DNA from: Candidatus Thorarchaeota archaeon
GTDB taxonomy: Archaea; Asgardarchaeota; Thorarchaeia; Thorarchaeales; Thorarchaeaceae
Assembly: GCA_016840385.1 (NCBI GenBank)
Contig: JAEOSL010000001.1
Coordinates: forward strand, 1 to 64,000
Direction of reading: 5' to 3'
Length of the DNA: 64,000 bases
Position numbers and translations under genes: made by a program. Below the pieces are notes generated by a model. The model saw only the letters and a program-made list of their open reading frames with translations, was not told the origin of the DNA and did not search any database. Shown in pieces: positions 43,226 to 51,314 of the stretch (its first letter is position 1; every line of letters starts with the position of its first letter).

Positions 43226-44521
43226 CTACATGTGAATTAATGCGGTATCTGGAACTTCTTGGAATACCTCACGTGCTGCTTTGCCAACTTTTGCTCTATT
43301 CTTCTTGAATGTATAAACACGAATCACATCTAGATACCCTTTCATCATCTCCGCGATATTGGAATAATCTGATAGATTGCGAGAAACCTTCTTACCATCA
43401 ATTGTTTCAAAGATAGCAATCTCCATCGGATCTAACTGATGTGGATTATATGGGACTGAAGGCAAAGTGGGAACATCTACAATAACCTCATGATGCTCGA
43501 TTCCTGCGATTGAGGCTATTTCTTCCTCTATACTCTCACGTACTTTCGGCTTTGTGAATACCTTTGATACAAATCTATCTTCAGTGTGAAGTACCTTTTC
43601 AAATACGGATTTGTAGAGAATTCGTGAGTCTAACAGATTCATCATATATGCTGCTTCTTTTGCATCTTCTGATTCAGATGGATCAATCTCTCTAACCATT
43701 GATACTAATGACATATCATCTAGGATAAGAAATTCGTCTGGAGTTTTGAAGCTTGTAAGATTTAGTACATTATCTGCTGCATTGATGAGTTTGACTAACA
43801 TCACTTCTACACTACGTACAGTCTTGTGATAGTACACATTCAGAAACATTTCATATCGTGCTACAAGGAATGCTTCCAAAGCACCTCTAGCTGCAATATT
43901 GAAGTGTAGTTGATAATCACTAGACACATCAAGACTGTCTATGAGTCGATGAATGTCCACTAGACCATAATTGACACCACAATAGAATGAATCACGAATT
44001 AGATAGTCCATTTTATCACAATCAACTTGGCCTGCAACGATACCACTCACAACTCCATCATGCTTACGAGTCCTACGTCCTCGAACCAAGTCTGCTATTC
44101 GTTTCTTTGAAACTCCTTCATTTTCAAGAATTTCTCCAACTTCACTCTTCAGTACCAACCATTCTGTAACATCTTCATGATTCCTTCCTTGTTTCTCAAG
44201 AAGTGACTCTTCAAAGACATGACTAAATGGACCGTGACCAAGATCATGTAACAGTCCCGCCAACCTGACCTCTTGAAGCACATCATCCCCAAGTTTTAAC
44301 TTATCTAGAAGTTTTTTGCCAGTACGACCTGCTAGGAACATAACACCTATGCAATGACCAAAACGAGTATGCTCCGCAGTTGGATAAACAAAATGGCCAC
44401 CAGATAATTGCTTGATTCTTCTCAATCTCTGATAAGTTTGAGAGTTTATTATTTTAGCTTCTACATTGGTGATACCAATGAAGTCATGAATAGGGTCATT
44501 GATTTCCATCACAAATTCCAT
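43226..44521 (-). CDS. HD-domain phosphohydrolase, SAMHD1/dGTPase-like
   Basis: A 431-residue protein of the HD superfamily. INDPIHDFIGITNVEAKII at its N-terminus matches SAMHD1-like proteins, and the metal ligands are seen in TEHTRFGHCIGV, LAGLLHDLGHGPFSHVFE and VDCDKMDYLIRDSFY. Such enzymes hydrolyse dNTPs to deoxynucleosides and triphosphate and control dNTP pools. The ATG at 44521 follows GAGTGA; a GTG 9 nt upstream is less likely. The gene is 23 nt from an HTH regulator on the same strand, so the two form a likely operon. It is placed near several replication genes, though these are 7-20 kb away. Confidence 0.88.
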   Translation of the reverse strand: MEFVMEINDPIHDFIGITNVEAKIINSQTYQRLRRIKQLSGGHFVYPTAEHTRFGHCIGVMFLAGRTGKKLLDKLKLGDDVLQEVRLAGLLHDLGHGPFSHVFEESLLEKQGRNHEDVTEWLVLKSEVGEILENEGVSKKRIADLVRGRRTRKHDGVVSGIVAGQVDCDKMDYLIRDSFYCGVNYGLVDIHRLIDSLDVSSDYQLHFNIAARGALEAFLVARYEMFLNVYYHKTVRSVEVMLVKLINAADNVLNLTSFKTPDEFLILDDMSLVSMVREIDPSESEDAKEAAYMMNLLDSRILYKSVFEKVLHTEDRFVSKVFTKPKVRESIEEEIASIAGIEHHEVIVDVPTLPSVPYNPHQLDPMEIAIFETIDGKKVSRNLSDYSNIAEMMKGYLDVIRVYTFKKNRAKVGKAAREVFQEVPDTALIHM

Positions 44522-44544
44522 TCTAATCACTCTTCTTTTACATA

Positions 44545-45288
44545 TTATATCTGTGGATCAAAAGATCTAATTTCTCGTACCAGATCTTCAGTTGATTTGA
44601 TTTCAGATACACATAGTGGAAGATGCATACTATCCGCAATCTTCACAGCTAGTGGATCAAGTTCCTTGACTCCATGAAGAATTACAACTGCTGGTTTTAC
44701 AGCTACCGATGTACCAATCTGACTTGCTTTTATAGCAACCATTGGAGACCTTCCAGTTGATACGTTTGTTAAGATTGCACCACGTTGTGTTGTACCACCG
44801 TATAGCTTCAGAAGCTGTTGTGGTGTCAGACTCACTATAGCTCGAATACTGTCAAGAGCGGTATATCCATAGATATCTCTATCAAGTAGATTATGGTGAG
44901 TAAGAACATTGCAATCGAGATGTTCCACTAGTAATCTTGAAGGAACAGGAAATCCAAACTCTCTACTATCGATAATTGCATCGGATGCTATTTCTGGAGC
45001 TATCAGTTTTTCAAGTGCTACTGCAACTCTCCCTCCCTCTTCCGCATCCATTTCTATAAGTCCTTCAACAAATCTCTTGATTGTTTCAACTCGTGGAGAT
45101 TTTCTCCGCCCACTCTCATAATCACTAATTACTGATGGTGAAACACTGAGGTGTTTTGCGAGATTCTTTTGTGAGATATGGAAGCGTTCGCGCCATCTTC
45201 TCATAATTGCACCTGGATTACTCTCGGAAAGACAAATCTCACCTGCCATAGCTTCTGCAAGCCTTTGGAGAGCCTCACTTGAGTGCAT
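44545..45288 (-). CDS. HTH regulator with archaeal-type C-terminal domain (COG1709-like)
   Basis: A 247-residue protein with a Cro/C1 helix-turn-helix (FHISQKNLAKHLSVSPSVIS then DYESGRRKSP, about residues 35-60). A larger domain follows with VEHLDCNVLTHHNLLDRDIYGY and GGTTQRGAILTNVSTGRSP. This fits a widely conserved archaeal predicted regulator. It lies upstream of the SAMHD1-like gene in the same operon. A strong inverted repeat (45350-45387) is about 60 nt upstream and may be its operator. Confidence 0.75.
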   Translation of the reverse strand: MHSSEALQRLAEAMAGEICLSESNPGAIMRRWRERFHISQKNLAKHLSVSPSVISDYESGRRKSPRVETIKRFVEGLIEMDAEEGGRVAVALEKLIAPEIASDAIIDSREFGFPVPSRLLVEHLDCNVLTHHNLLDRDIYGYTALDSIRAIVSLTPQQLLKLYGGTTQRGAILTNVSTGRSPMVAIKASQIGTSVAVKPAVVILHGVKELDPLAVKIADSMHLPLCVSEIKSTEDLVREIRSFDPQI

Positions 45289-45349
45289 AAGACGATTGAT
45301 TTCTGAAATTCAAGATAAGACTTGTGTAAACTGAAATTCGAGTTAGAAA

Positions 45350-45387
45350 GACAAACCTACCGAAGAACTCAAAGAGGGTAGTTTGTC
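45350..45387. promoter_or_regulatory. Inverted repeat between divergent HTH and GPN genes
   Basis: GACAAACCTACC (45350-45361) and GGTAGTTTGTC (45377-45387) are complementary except for one bulged C, with a 15-nt centre. It lies between the HTH gene (start 45288) and the GPN GTPase (start 45408). It could be an operator or, on the plus strand, an mRNA hairpin about 20 nt before the GPN start codon. Confidence 0.5.
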
Positions 45388-45407
45388 ACATCATCGTGGT
45401 TCTATCA

Positions 45408-46172
45408 ATGTTCTTCATATTTTTAGTTGGGACGGCAGGTTCTGGGAAGTCTTTACTTACTGCATCATTAGAGAAGTGGCTTGTGGGGTCAGATCTGAGT
45501 GTTACTGTTGCAAATATAGATCCAGGAGTTGAAAATCCTCCTTATACAAGTGATGTAGATGTCAGAGAATATGTGGACTATGGAGAAGTGATGAATACAT
45601 TCAGATTGGGACCTAATGGTGCACTTGTTGCTTCACTAGATATGGCCGTTGGACATATTGATGATTTACGAGAAGAAATTATTGAAACTGAAAGAGATTA
45701 TGTTCTTGTAGATTGTCCAGGACAAATGGAGTTGTTTGCATATCGTAACTCCGGACCGCTCATGGTATCCGGACTTAGAGGCGATGATCCTGCAATATCT
45801 CTGTATCTTCTTGATTCTAACATTGCTAGAACAGCAACCGGTTATCTCTCATCAATGCTTCTAGGTGTTTCAATCAATATTAGATTTGGACTACCCCAAC
45901 AAGCTTTACTCAGTAAATCTGACATTTTATCTGAGGAAGAGGTTGAGGAGATTGTTCAATGGGGAGAAGAGGTACATCTTCTTGAGGACGCTCTAGATCA
46001 ATCTGCTGACGGTCTCAGCAGGGAGTATTCAAGATCCATTCTTGAGATGCTTAGTAATCTAGATACTGCAACTGGAACCATACCCGTTTCCGCCAAAGAA
46101 ATGACAGGTTTTGATATTCTCTACGGTGAATTACAAAGAGTATTCTCTGGTGGAGATAATCTGTACGAGTAG
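45408..46172 (+). CDS. GPN-loop GTPase
   Basis: A GPN-family GTPase of 254 residues: P-loop GTAGSGKS near residues 8-15, DPGVENPPY, the diagnostic LGPNGAL near 67-73, DCPGQMELF and an SKSD-like G4 motif. GPN GTPases act in eukaryotes in assembly and nuclear import of RNA polymerase II; archaea have one. Starts are possible at GTG 45396 and ATG 45408; neither has a strong ribosome-binding site and I use the ATG next to the P-loop. The tRNA methyltransferase follows on the same strand after 10 nt. Confidence 0.9.
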   Translation: MFFIFLVGTAGSGKSLLTASLEKWLVGSDLSVTVANIDPGVENPPYTSDVDVREYVDYGEVMNTFRLGPNGALVASLDMAVGHIDDLREEIIETERDYVLVDCPGQMELFAYRNSGPLMVSGLRGDDPAISLYLLDSNIARTATGYLSSMLLGVSINIRFGLPQQALLSKSDILSEEEVEEIVQWGEEVHLLEDALDQSADGLSREYSRSILEMLSNLDTATGTIPVSAKEMTGFDILYGELQRVFSGGDNLYE

Positions 46173-46182
46173 TGATGATGGC

Positions 46183-47208
46183 TTGACTGCCTATTTTGCT
46201 TATATCTCAGGGGAACATATTGAATTGGCCAAGGCAGAAGTAGAGGTATTATTGAATCAGCTTTCCAGTAACACGAAAGTAACTTGGTTTGGGCGCTTAG
46301 CAATAATAGTGATACCAAGAAATCCTGTAGATTTTCTCTTGGAAAGAGCGGCTCTTGTTCAACATGCTGGTATCATTCTGTATGAATCTGACTCAGTTGA
46401 TGGTATAACTCAGGGAATCTCGGATAGTGAATGGACCACTCATATCACTAAACAGGATGATTTCGCAGTCAAGACACTATGTTTAGACGAAGAAAATGGC
46501 TTGGATATGAGATTGAAGATTGAGAGAAATCTTGGTGCCCATATTGGGAGGGCTACTGGTGCAACAGTCAAACTGAGAAGTCCCTCAGTTCAGATTCTAG
46601 TTCTAACAATGTCTGAAAGAATTTTGATTTGCAAATCAGATATGTCGAAACTTCGAGCTTTATTGAGAGAAAGAGAACCAGGTAAGAAAGAGTTCTTTCA
46701 TCCAAGTATGATGAATAGTTCATTAGCCAGGGTAATGTGTAATCTTGCAGGAGTACGACTTGGTGATATTGTACTCGATCCATTCTGTGGCGGTGGTGGA
46801 ATCCTGTGCGAAGCTTCGCATATTGGAGCTTCTGTCATTGGAATTGATTTGAGTTGGAAATTATTGGTTGGTGCCAGAGTCAATCTCAGCAAAATTAGCA
46901 TGAACTATTCATTAATTCAAGGAGATACTCAACATATTCCAATCAATTCTGTAAATCGTATTGTGTCTGATCCACCCTATGGAAGAGCAAGTTCTACCAG
47001 AGGCAATATAGCCATCAAACTCGTAGAGTCACTGCTGAAAGAAGCAGATTCGATTCTTCAATCAAAAGGCGAATGTATGTGTCTTTGCTGTGATAGTGAG
47101 ATGAAATTACCTCATATTGTACAAGATGCAGGCCTTATTGTTGCACGTCAACTTAGTATGAAAGTGCATAGTGGATTGGTTCGAGATATTGTAACTGTTA
47201 GAATTTAG
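46183..47208 (+). CDS. tRNA guanine-N2 methyltransferase, THUMP-type (Trm11/TrmG10-like)
   Basis: A 341-residue enzyme. An N-terminal THUMP-like domain (GEHIELAKAEVEVLL; HIGRATGATVKLRSPSVQIL) precedes a Rossmann methyltransferase domain with LDPFCGGGGILCEAS, GIDLSWKLLVGA, and the catalytic motif SDPPYGRAS near residues 263-270. The D-PP-Y motif marks N2-guanine methylation. The family methylates G10 of tRNA (archaeal Trm-G10) with other positions possible. I place the start at TTG 46183, after the GPN stop; the longer frame would overlap the GPN gene. Confidence 0.85.
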   Translation: MTAYFAYISGEHIELAKAEVEVLLNQLSSNTKVTWFGRLAIIVIPRNPVDFLLERAALVQHAGIILYESDSVDGITQGISDSEWTTHITKQDDFAVKTLCLDEENGLDMRLKIERNLGAHIGRATGATVKLRSPSVQILVLTMSERILICKSDMSKLRALLREREPGKKEFFHPSMMNSSLARVMCNLAGVRLGDIVLDPFCGGGGILCEASHIGASVIGIDLSWKLLVGARVNLSKISMNYSLIQGDTQHIPINSVNRIVSDPPYGRASSTRGNIAIKLVESLLKEADSILQSKGECMCLCCDSEMKLPHIVQDAGLIVARQLSMKVHSGLVRDIVTVRI

Positions 47209-47627
47209 GTGACGACTCGCCCATCTTTTGTACGAGGGCTAAACCAATCAAGAAATTCTTCAAACTGTGCTTCTGATTCGAACTCAAATCTTACTTCAAT
47301 AAAACCTAGAGGGGGTTCTTCATGGTTGTTATCGATGAGCCTTAATTTTCCTGTATACGCAGCTTGTTTGTCTAAATACATGAAAGTAGTGAACTCATCA
47401 AGATTCTTTAGAAGACGTACTCTAGCAGCCGAAAGTATCCTCTTACTATGAACCAATTGTCGAAGTATTGCAAAACTATCTTTTTTCGTGGTAGATGAAT
47501 AAATCTCTGTAAATTCATCGAATATTGTTGTTGAGAGTGAAATTGGTCCAAGGATGTTCTCTATTGCTTTCTCAATTCGATGAATTTCCTCTGTAGGATG
47601 AACAATACATCTGATAGTAGATTTCAT
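47205..47627 (-). CDS. UPF0201 family protein
   Basis: A 140-residue archaeal protein. KSTIRCIVHPTEEIHRIEKA opens it like the UPF0201 (DUF54) family, an RNA-binding-like ferredoxin-fold group. The rest (ILSAARVRLLKNLD, GFIEVRFEFESEAQFEEFLDWFSP) fits too. The partner UPF0200 gene ends 1 nt from its start, the classic arrangement; the two are fused in some archaea. The function is unknown; an RNA-linked role is an inference from the fold. Confidence 0.75.
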   Translation of the reverse strand: MKSTIRCIVHPTEEIHRIEKAIENILGPISLSTTIFDEFTEIYSSTTKKDSFAILRQLVHSKRILSAARVRLLKNLDEFTTFMYLDKQAAYTGKLRLIDNNHEEPPLGFIEVRFEFESEAQFEEFLDWFSPRTKDGRVVT

Positions 47628-47628
47628 A

Positions 47629-48177
47629 TCAAGTCAACTTCGCAACAAGTTCCTTTGAAGAATTTTGAATATTATCAAGAGTACCTTCGTTAATCAACAT
47701 GATATCGCTTAATGCAATAACTCCACCGAGACCTACCGATATCTCTCTGATGTCACGTTCCCTGAAAATTTCCCAAGTTGCTGGAGCATCTTCACGATTT
47801 CTTTCTTGTAGCCTGGAGAATCGTATCTTAGGAGATGCATGCACACAGACAATCATCACTTCTTCTGCATAGTCATCAAAGACATCTACCTCAGCAATAC
47901 TTCTGCAACCCTCTATCACTACAATATCTGATTCTTGTTTACAAAGACCATCAATACAACGGGTTGCAACAGCACCCGGACCATGCTTCTCCCTTAGATC
48001 AAGCATGACTTTCTTAGTATTCTCGGGATTTGCTTCTATTCCTAGATTTCTGGTTTCTTCTCGGATAACATCACCCATGATAATTAATGGATAGCCAGCA
48101 TTCTGGAATGCGTTGGCCACCTCACTCTTTCCAGCTCCGGGCATACCCGTGATAATTATTATTTTCAGAGTAATCAT
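47629..48177 (-). CDS. UPF0200 nucleotide kinase-like protein
   Basis: A 182-residue P-loop kinase-like protein: ITGMPGAGKSEVANAF at the N-terminus, MGDVIREETRNLG, VIEGCRSIAEVDVF and RLQERNREDAP. It belongs to the archaeal UPF0200 family, distantly related to adenylate and dephospho-CoA kinases. The substrate is unknown. It is cotranscribed with UPF0201 downstream and an AAA ATPase upstream (8 nt away). Confidence 0.85.
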   Translation of the reverse strand: MITLKIIIITGMPGAGKSEVANAFQNAGYPLIIMGDVIREETRNLGIEANPENTKKVMLDLREKHGPGAVATRCIDGLCKQESDIVVIEGCRSIAEVDVFDDYAEEVMIVCVHASPKIRFSRLQERNREDAPATWEIFRERDIREISVGLGGVIALSDIMLINEGTLDNIQNSSKELVAKLT

Positions 48178-48185
48178 CCACCAGT

Positions 48186-49310
48186 CTAAATAGTATAATT
48201 CGGGCGACTCTTGGTTTTCACCGTATCCAGTACTCCTCTGACTATCTCCGCAGTTATAGTACTGGATTCCTCAGTTATTGCAATATGAAGTGATTCTTTA
48301 AGAATACGGTCTCGTAGGTCTCTACCGGCTAAGCCTTCAGTCATTTTCGCAACTTCTTGCAAGTCAATCTCTATCTTTAGCGGTAAACGTTTGCTGTAAT
48401 ACTGGAGTATGCCAAGGCGTTCTTTAATATTAGGCAATGCAAATTCGAAGACAGTATCGAAGCGGTTCTTGATTGCAGGGTCAATTAGTGGTAACGCATT
48501 TGTTGCACCAATGACAACCACTCCTGCTGCTTCAGCAGTCTGATCTAGCTCTCCCAAGAGTGCTGTTACAACTTCTGATACATCACCACGTATCGATTGG
48601 AATGAACGAGTTAATCCAATTGCATCAAGCTCGTCAATGAAAATGATGCTTGGCGAGTTCTTTCGAGCATCATCAAACAGTGTGCTAATTCTTCTACCAC
48701 CATCACCAACATGAACACCAATCAGATCTGAAGCTTTTGCAAAGAAGATTTTAGCTTTGGCTTGATTAGCAACCGCTTGTGCGGTCATTGTTTTACCAGT
48801 TCCAGGAGGACCATAGAATAGAATTGCACGAGGTGCCCATTCTCCAAATTTTATTGGATTTTGAAGATACTCGAGAATGAGTCTGCACTTTCGCTTAATG
48901 GGTTCGTGCCCTACAACCTCATCGAGAGTGATTTGTCGTAAGGATTCTGTCGCAGTAGATCGGGATTCCAACCTGATTTTGGTATTTTTTGCAATGACTG
49001 ATTCTTCGGGTTTGACTTCTACCACTTGAAAAGCATAATCGGGCATGATGTATCTATCAAAGAGGTAGAGCCCATGGCGTACAATAGTCCCCATCCATTG
49101 TTCGCGAGCATAATCTGCAAAAAGCTCCTCACTATCAACCTCTAAGCCTGTGGAGCGAGGATCGCCCTTAACTCTGAAAGGATAGCCCATATCTCTCAGA
49201 ATGACGGTTTTTGCACTAGGAACTTCAATAGTCTGTTTCTGTGAAGTTTTCTTCGAACTCTCTTTGGGGGAGGTATGAACTTCAATGCCAGAATCTTTTC
49301 GCTTCGTCAA
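48186..49310 (-). CDS. AAA+ ATPase, archaeal COG1223-like
   Basis: A 374-residue single-ring AAA ATPase. A basic/Ser-rich N-terminus and a small beta domain (about residues 30-110) precede the AAA module: DEVVGHEPIKRKCRLILEYL, Walker A GPPGTGKT, Walker [11 protein letters not shown], and GATNALPLIDPAIKNRFD with the sensor-1 Asn and arginine finger. It resembles the archaeal predicted AAA ATPases of the proteasome/FtsH/Cdc48 classic clade, of unknown substrate. It is upstream of UPF0200/UPF0201 in the same operon. Confidence 0.85.
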   Translation of the reverse strand: MTKRKDSGIEVHTSPKESSKKTSQKQTIEVPSAKTVILRDMGYPFRVKGDPRSTGLEVDSEELFADYAREQWMGTIVRHGLYLFDRYIMPDYAFQVVEVKPEESVIAKNTKIRLESRSTATESLRQITLDEVVGHEPIKRKCRLILEYLQNPIKFGEWAPRAILFYGPPGTGKTMTAQAVANQAKAKIFFAKASDLIGVHVGDGGRRISTLFDDARKNSPSIIFIDELDAIGLTRSFQSIRGDVSEVVTALLGELDQTAEAAGVVVIGATNALPLIDPAIKNRFDTVFEFALPNIKERLGILQYYSKRLPLKIEIDLQEVAKMTEGLAGRDLRDRILKESLHIAITEESSTITAEIVRGVLDTVKTKSRPNYTI

Positions 49311-49426
49311 CGTTTAGACAGTCACCACAGCATCGTTCAGTGGTAGTCCTTTAAGAGTTATCTTAGAACCAATTCATCGTCAGGATAATATTGTTCAATT
49401 GTATAGTCCAATTAGTGGTGATTCAA

Positions 49427-49987
49427 GTGAGTGAACTTGTTAGAGCATTTCTAAGTATAGATATCGAAAATCAAACACTGTATCCACAAATCTCTGAAAC
49501 TCAAAGAAAACTAGATACTAGCCTAGCTAAGATGAAGCTAGTTGAAATTGAAAATATCCATTTCACATTGAGATTCTTTGGAGATACTTCACTAACAAGA
49601 ATTGATGAGATTGAATCATGCCTAAATAAGATCAAAATCGAACCATTCGAAATCGTGGTAAACGGAGTGGGGGCTTTTCCTACTAAACGAAAACCACGAG
49701 TGATATGGATAGGTGTAACTCAGAATGCTGATCGTATACGTAACCTGAAGATGGAGATAGATTCACATTTAGAAGAACTTGGATATCGATCTGAGAAAAA
49801 GAAATTCACTCCACATGCTACTATTGCAAGAATTCGTTTTATCAAAGATGCTGAAAAACTTGCCAGCAATCTCGACGAGTTGGTAAATCAGCCAATTGGT
49901 TCTATGTCTGTATCAAAATTCAATATGAAAAAGAGTACATTGACCCCATCAGGTCCAATTTATGAAACGCTATGGAATATATCTTAG
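49427..49987 (+). CDS. thpR: RNA 2',3'-cyclic phosphodiesterase (ThpR)
   Basis: A 186-residue 2H phosphoesterase. The two histidine motifs are H-F-T-L (IHFTLRFFGD) and H-A-T-I (TPHATIARI). VSELVRAFLSIDI is the usual N-terminus, so I start at GTG 49427, after GGTGATTC, rather than at 49391. The enzyme opens 2',3'-cyclic phosphates and can ligate 2'-5' half-tRNAs in vitro. It lies next to an intron-containing tRNA-Pro; a link to tRNA ends is suggestive only. Confidence 0.9.
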   Translation: MSELVRAFLSIDIENQTLYPQISETQRKLDTSLAKMKLVEIENIHFTLRFFGDTSLTRIDEIESCLNKIKIEPFEIVVNGVGAFPTKRKPRVIWIGVTQNADRIRNLKMEIDSHLEELGYRSEKKKFTPHATIARIRFIKDAEKLASNLDELVNQPIGSMSVSKFNMKKSTLTPSGPIYETLWNIS

Positions 49988-50007
49988 GAATTGAGAGAAA
50001 TGAATGG

Positions 50008-50112
50008 TGGGCCGGGGGAGACTTGAACTCCCGGTCTCTTGCAATTTGTGACTCGAGGCGCAAGTCCTAAGTCACCCCAAGCAAGAATCATACCAAGCTA
50101 GACTACCGACCC
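50008..50112 (-). tRNA. tRNA-Pro (GGG) with a 31-nt intron
   Basis: On the minus strand the acceptor GGGTCGG pairs with CCGGCCC. The D-arm is GTCTAGCTTGGTATGAT. Anticodon stem CTTGC pairs with GCAAG around TTGGGG plus T, so the anticodon is GGG. The T-arm is GGGAG-TTCAAGT-CTCCC. CCA (50005-50007) is encoded. Removing 31 nt after the base 3' to the anticodon restores a normal tRNA. Confidence 0.93.
50044..50074 (-). other. tRNA-Pro intron at canonical position 37/38
   Basis: Thirty-one nucleotides starting TGACTTAGG. TGACT and AGTCA near its ends pair to form the core of the bulge-helix-bulge recognised by the archaeal splicing endonuclease. Confidence 0.85.
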
Positions 50113-50167
50113 ATGCTAATGATGCCGTTACGTGATTCCAAGATAAAGATTGCCTCATAGTCAATAT

Positions 50168-50185
50168 TTGGAACATGTGTTCCAA
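50168..50185. promoter_or_regulatory. GAACATGTGTTC palindrome upstream of the deacetylase
   Basis: TTGGAACATGTGTTCCAA. Its 8-nt arms TTGGAACA and TGTTCCAA are perfect inverted repeats and it shares 15 of 18 positions with the copies in the origin-like region. It is centred about 40 nt upstream of the TATA-like element for the deacetylase gene and about 65 nt upstream of tRNA-Pro. Confidence 0.65.
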
Positions 50186-50210
50186 GAATAAACACGACAA
50201 CCTCTCTGTC

Positions 50211-50224
50211 CTTCAAATTTATCA
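50211..50224 (+). promoter_or_regulatory. Promoter of the histone deacetylase-like gene
   Basis: CTTCAAATTTATCA reads as a BRE plus TATA-like box. Transcription would start near 50247, close to the Shine-Dalgarno GGAGACC and the ATG at 50265. Confidence 0.5.
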
Positions 50225-50264
50225 GATAGTGTTGGCCCTGTCATCAGGTTGGAGACCTTTGCAG

Positions 50265-51314
50265 ATGAAAACAGATCTTGTCTATCATGAAACGTTCGCG
50301 AAACATGAGATGTCAATGGGGCATCCAGAGAGTCCAGACCGACTAAGAAGTGCAATAAGCTATGCAACGAAAGCAGGACTCTTGGAAAATGACAAGCTCA
50401 ATCTCCTCACACCAGAACCTGTGAGTTTGGATCTGGCGTATGCTATCCATGATAAACAATATCTGGAAGGGGTAAGAGGAAAATCAGAGATGGGAGGCGG
50501 TTTCTACACTCTGGATACTGCAGTAAATCAGTTTACTTACGAGGCTGCATTGTTAGCAGCTGGTGGAGGAGTAGGAGCTGTAAATCGGATAATGGCTGGA
50601 ACCACTGAGAATGCATTCGTCTTATGTCGACCACCAGGACATCATGCAGAATACGAACGCGCCTTTGGATTCTGTTTCATAAACAATATCGCCGTTGCAG
50701 CAAATCACCTTATTCAGAATCACGGATTAAAGCGTATCATGATAGTTGATTATGATGCTCATCATGGAAATGGTACCCAAAATTCGTTCTATTCCTCTAA
50801 TCAGGTCCTATATGTGGGACTACATCAGGATGGTAGAACACTCTTTCCAGGATCCGGATTCCCTGATGAAATAGGGAAGGGTGAAGGTCAAGGATACACT
50901 TTGAACTTAGCAATGTACCCAGGTGCAGGTGACAAGTCCTTTGAATTAGCATTTGATAAAGTGATAGAACCTCTTGCGGATTCATTCAAACCTGAGTTCA
51001 TTCTTGTATCTGTAGGATTTGATGGTCATTACAAAGATCCACTAACTTCGCTAGGACTTACCACGACAGGATTTGCAATGATGAATAATCGACTTAATCA
51101 GATCGCATCCAGTCATTGCTCAGGAAGACTATCCTGTTTCTTAGAGGGTGGATACAATCTGGATGTTATGGGGATGTGCGCGCAGATTTTACTCGAAGAA
51201 TTGGTTGGAATACAAATTTCTGACTTCAATGAGCACCACATAGAGAGTGAGAGTTGCACTAAATATACTGAAGATTTGATCGACCATCTAACTAAGACTT
51301 CATCATTACTCTGA
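50265..51314 (+). CDS. Histone deacetylase-family (acetoin utilisation/HDAC) hydrolase
   Basis: A 349-residue class-II-type HDAC relative. MSMGHPESPDRL and FVLCRPPGHHAEYERAFGFC hold the catalytic His pair, DYDAHHGNGTQ and GFDGHYKDPL carry the zinc ligands, and LEGGYNLD is the C-terminal tyrosine motif. Archaeal members may deacetylate proteins such as Alba or histones, or small acetylated amines; the substrate is unknown. The start is ATG 50265, with GGAGACC upstream. The stop overlaps Hel308 by 9 nt on the other strand. The palindrome at 50168 suggests regulation together with the origin-proximal gene at 17.8 kb. Confidence 0.92.
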   Translation: MKTDLVYHETFAKHEMSMGHPESPDRLRSAISYATKAGLLENDKLNLLTPEPVSLDLAYAIHDKQYLEGVRGKSEMGGGFYTLDTAVNQFTYEAALLAAGGGVGAVNRIMAGTTENAFVLCRPPGHHAEYERAFGFCFINNIAVAANHLIQNHGLKRIMIVDYDAHHGNGTQNSFYSSNQVLYVGLHQDGRTLFPGSGFPDEIGKGEGQGYTLNLAMYPGAGDKSFELAFDKVIEPLADSFKPEFILVSVGFDGHYKDPLTSLGLTTTGFAMMNNRLNQIASSHCSGRLSCFLEGGYNLDVMGMCAQILLEELVGIQISDFNEHHIESESCTKYTEDLIDHLTKTSSLL

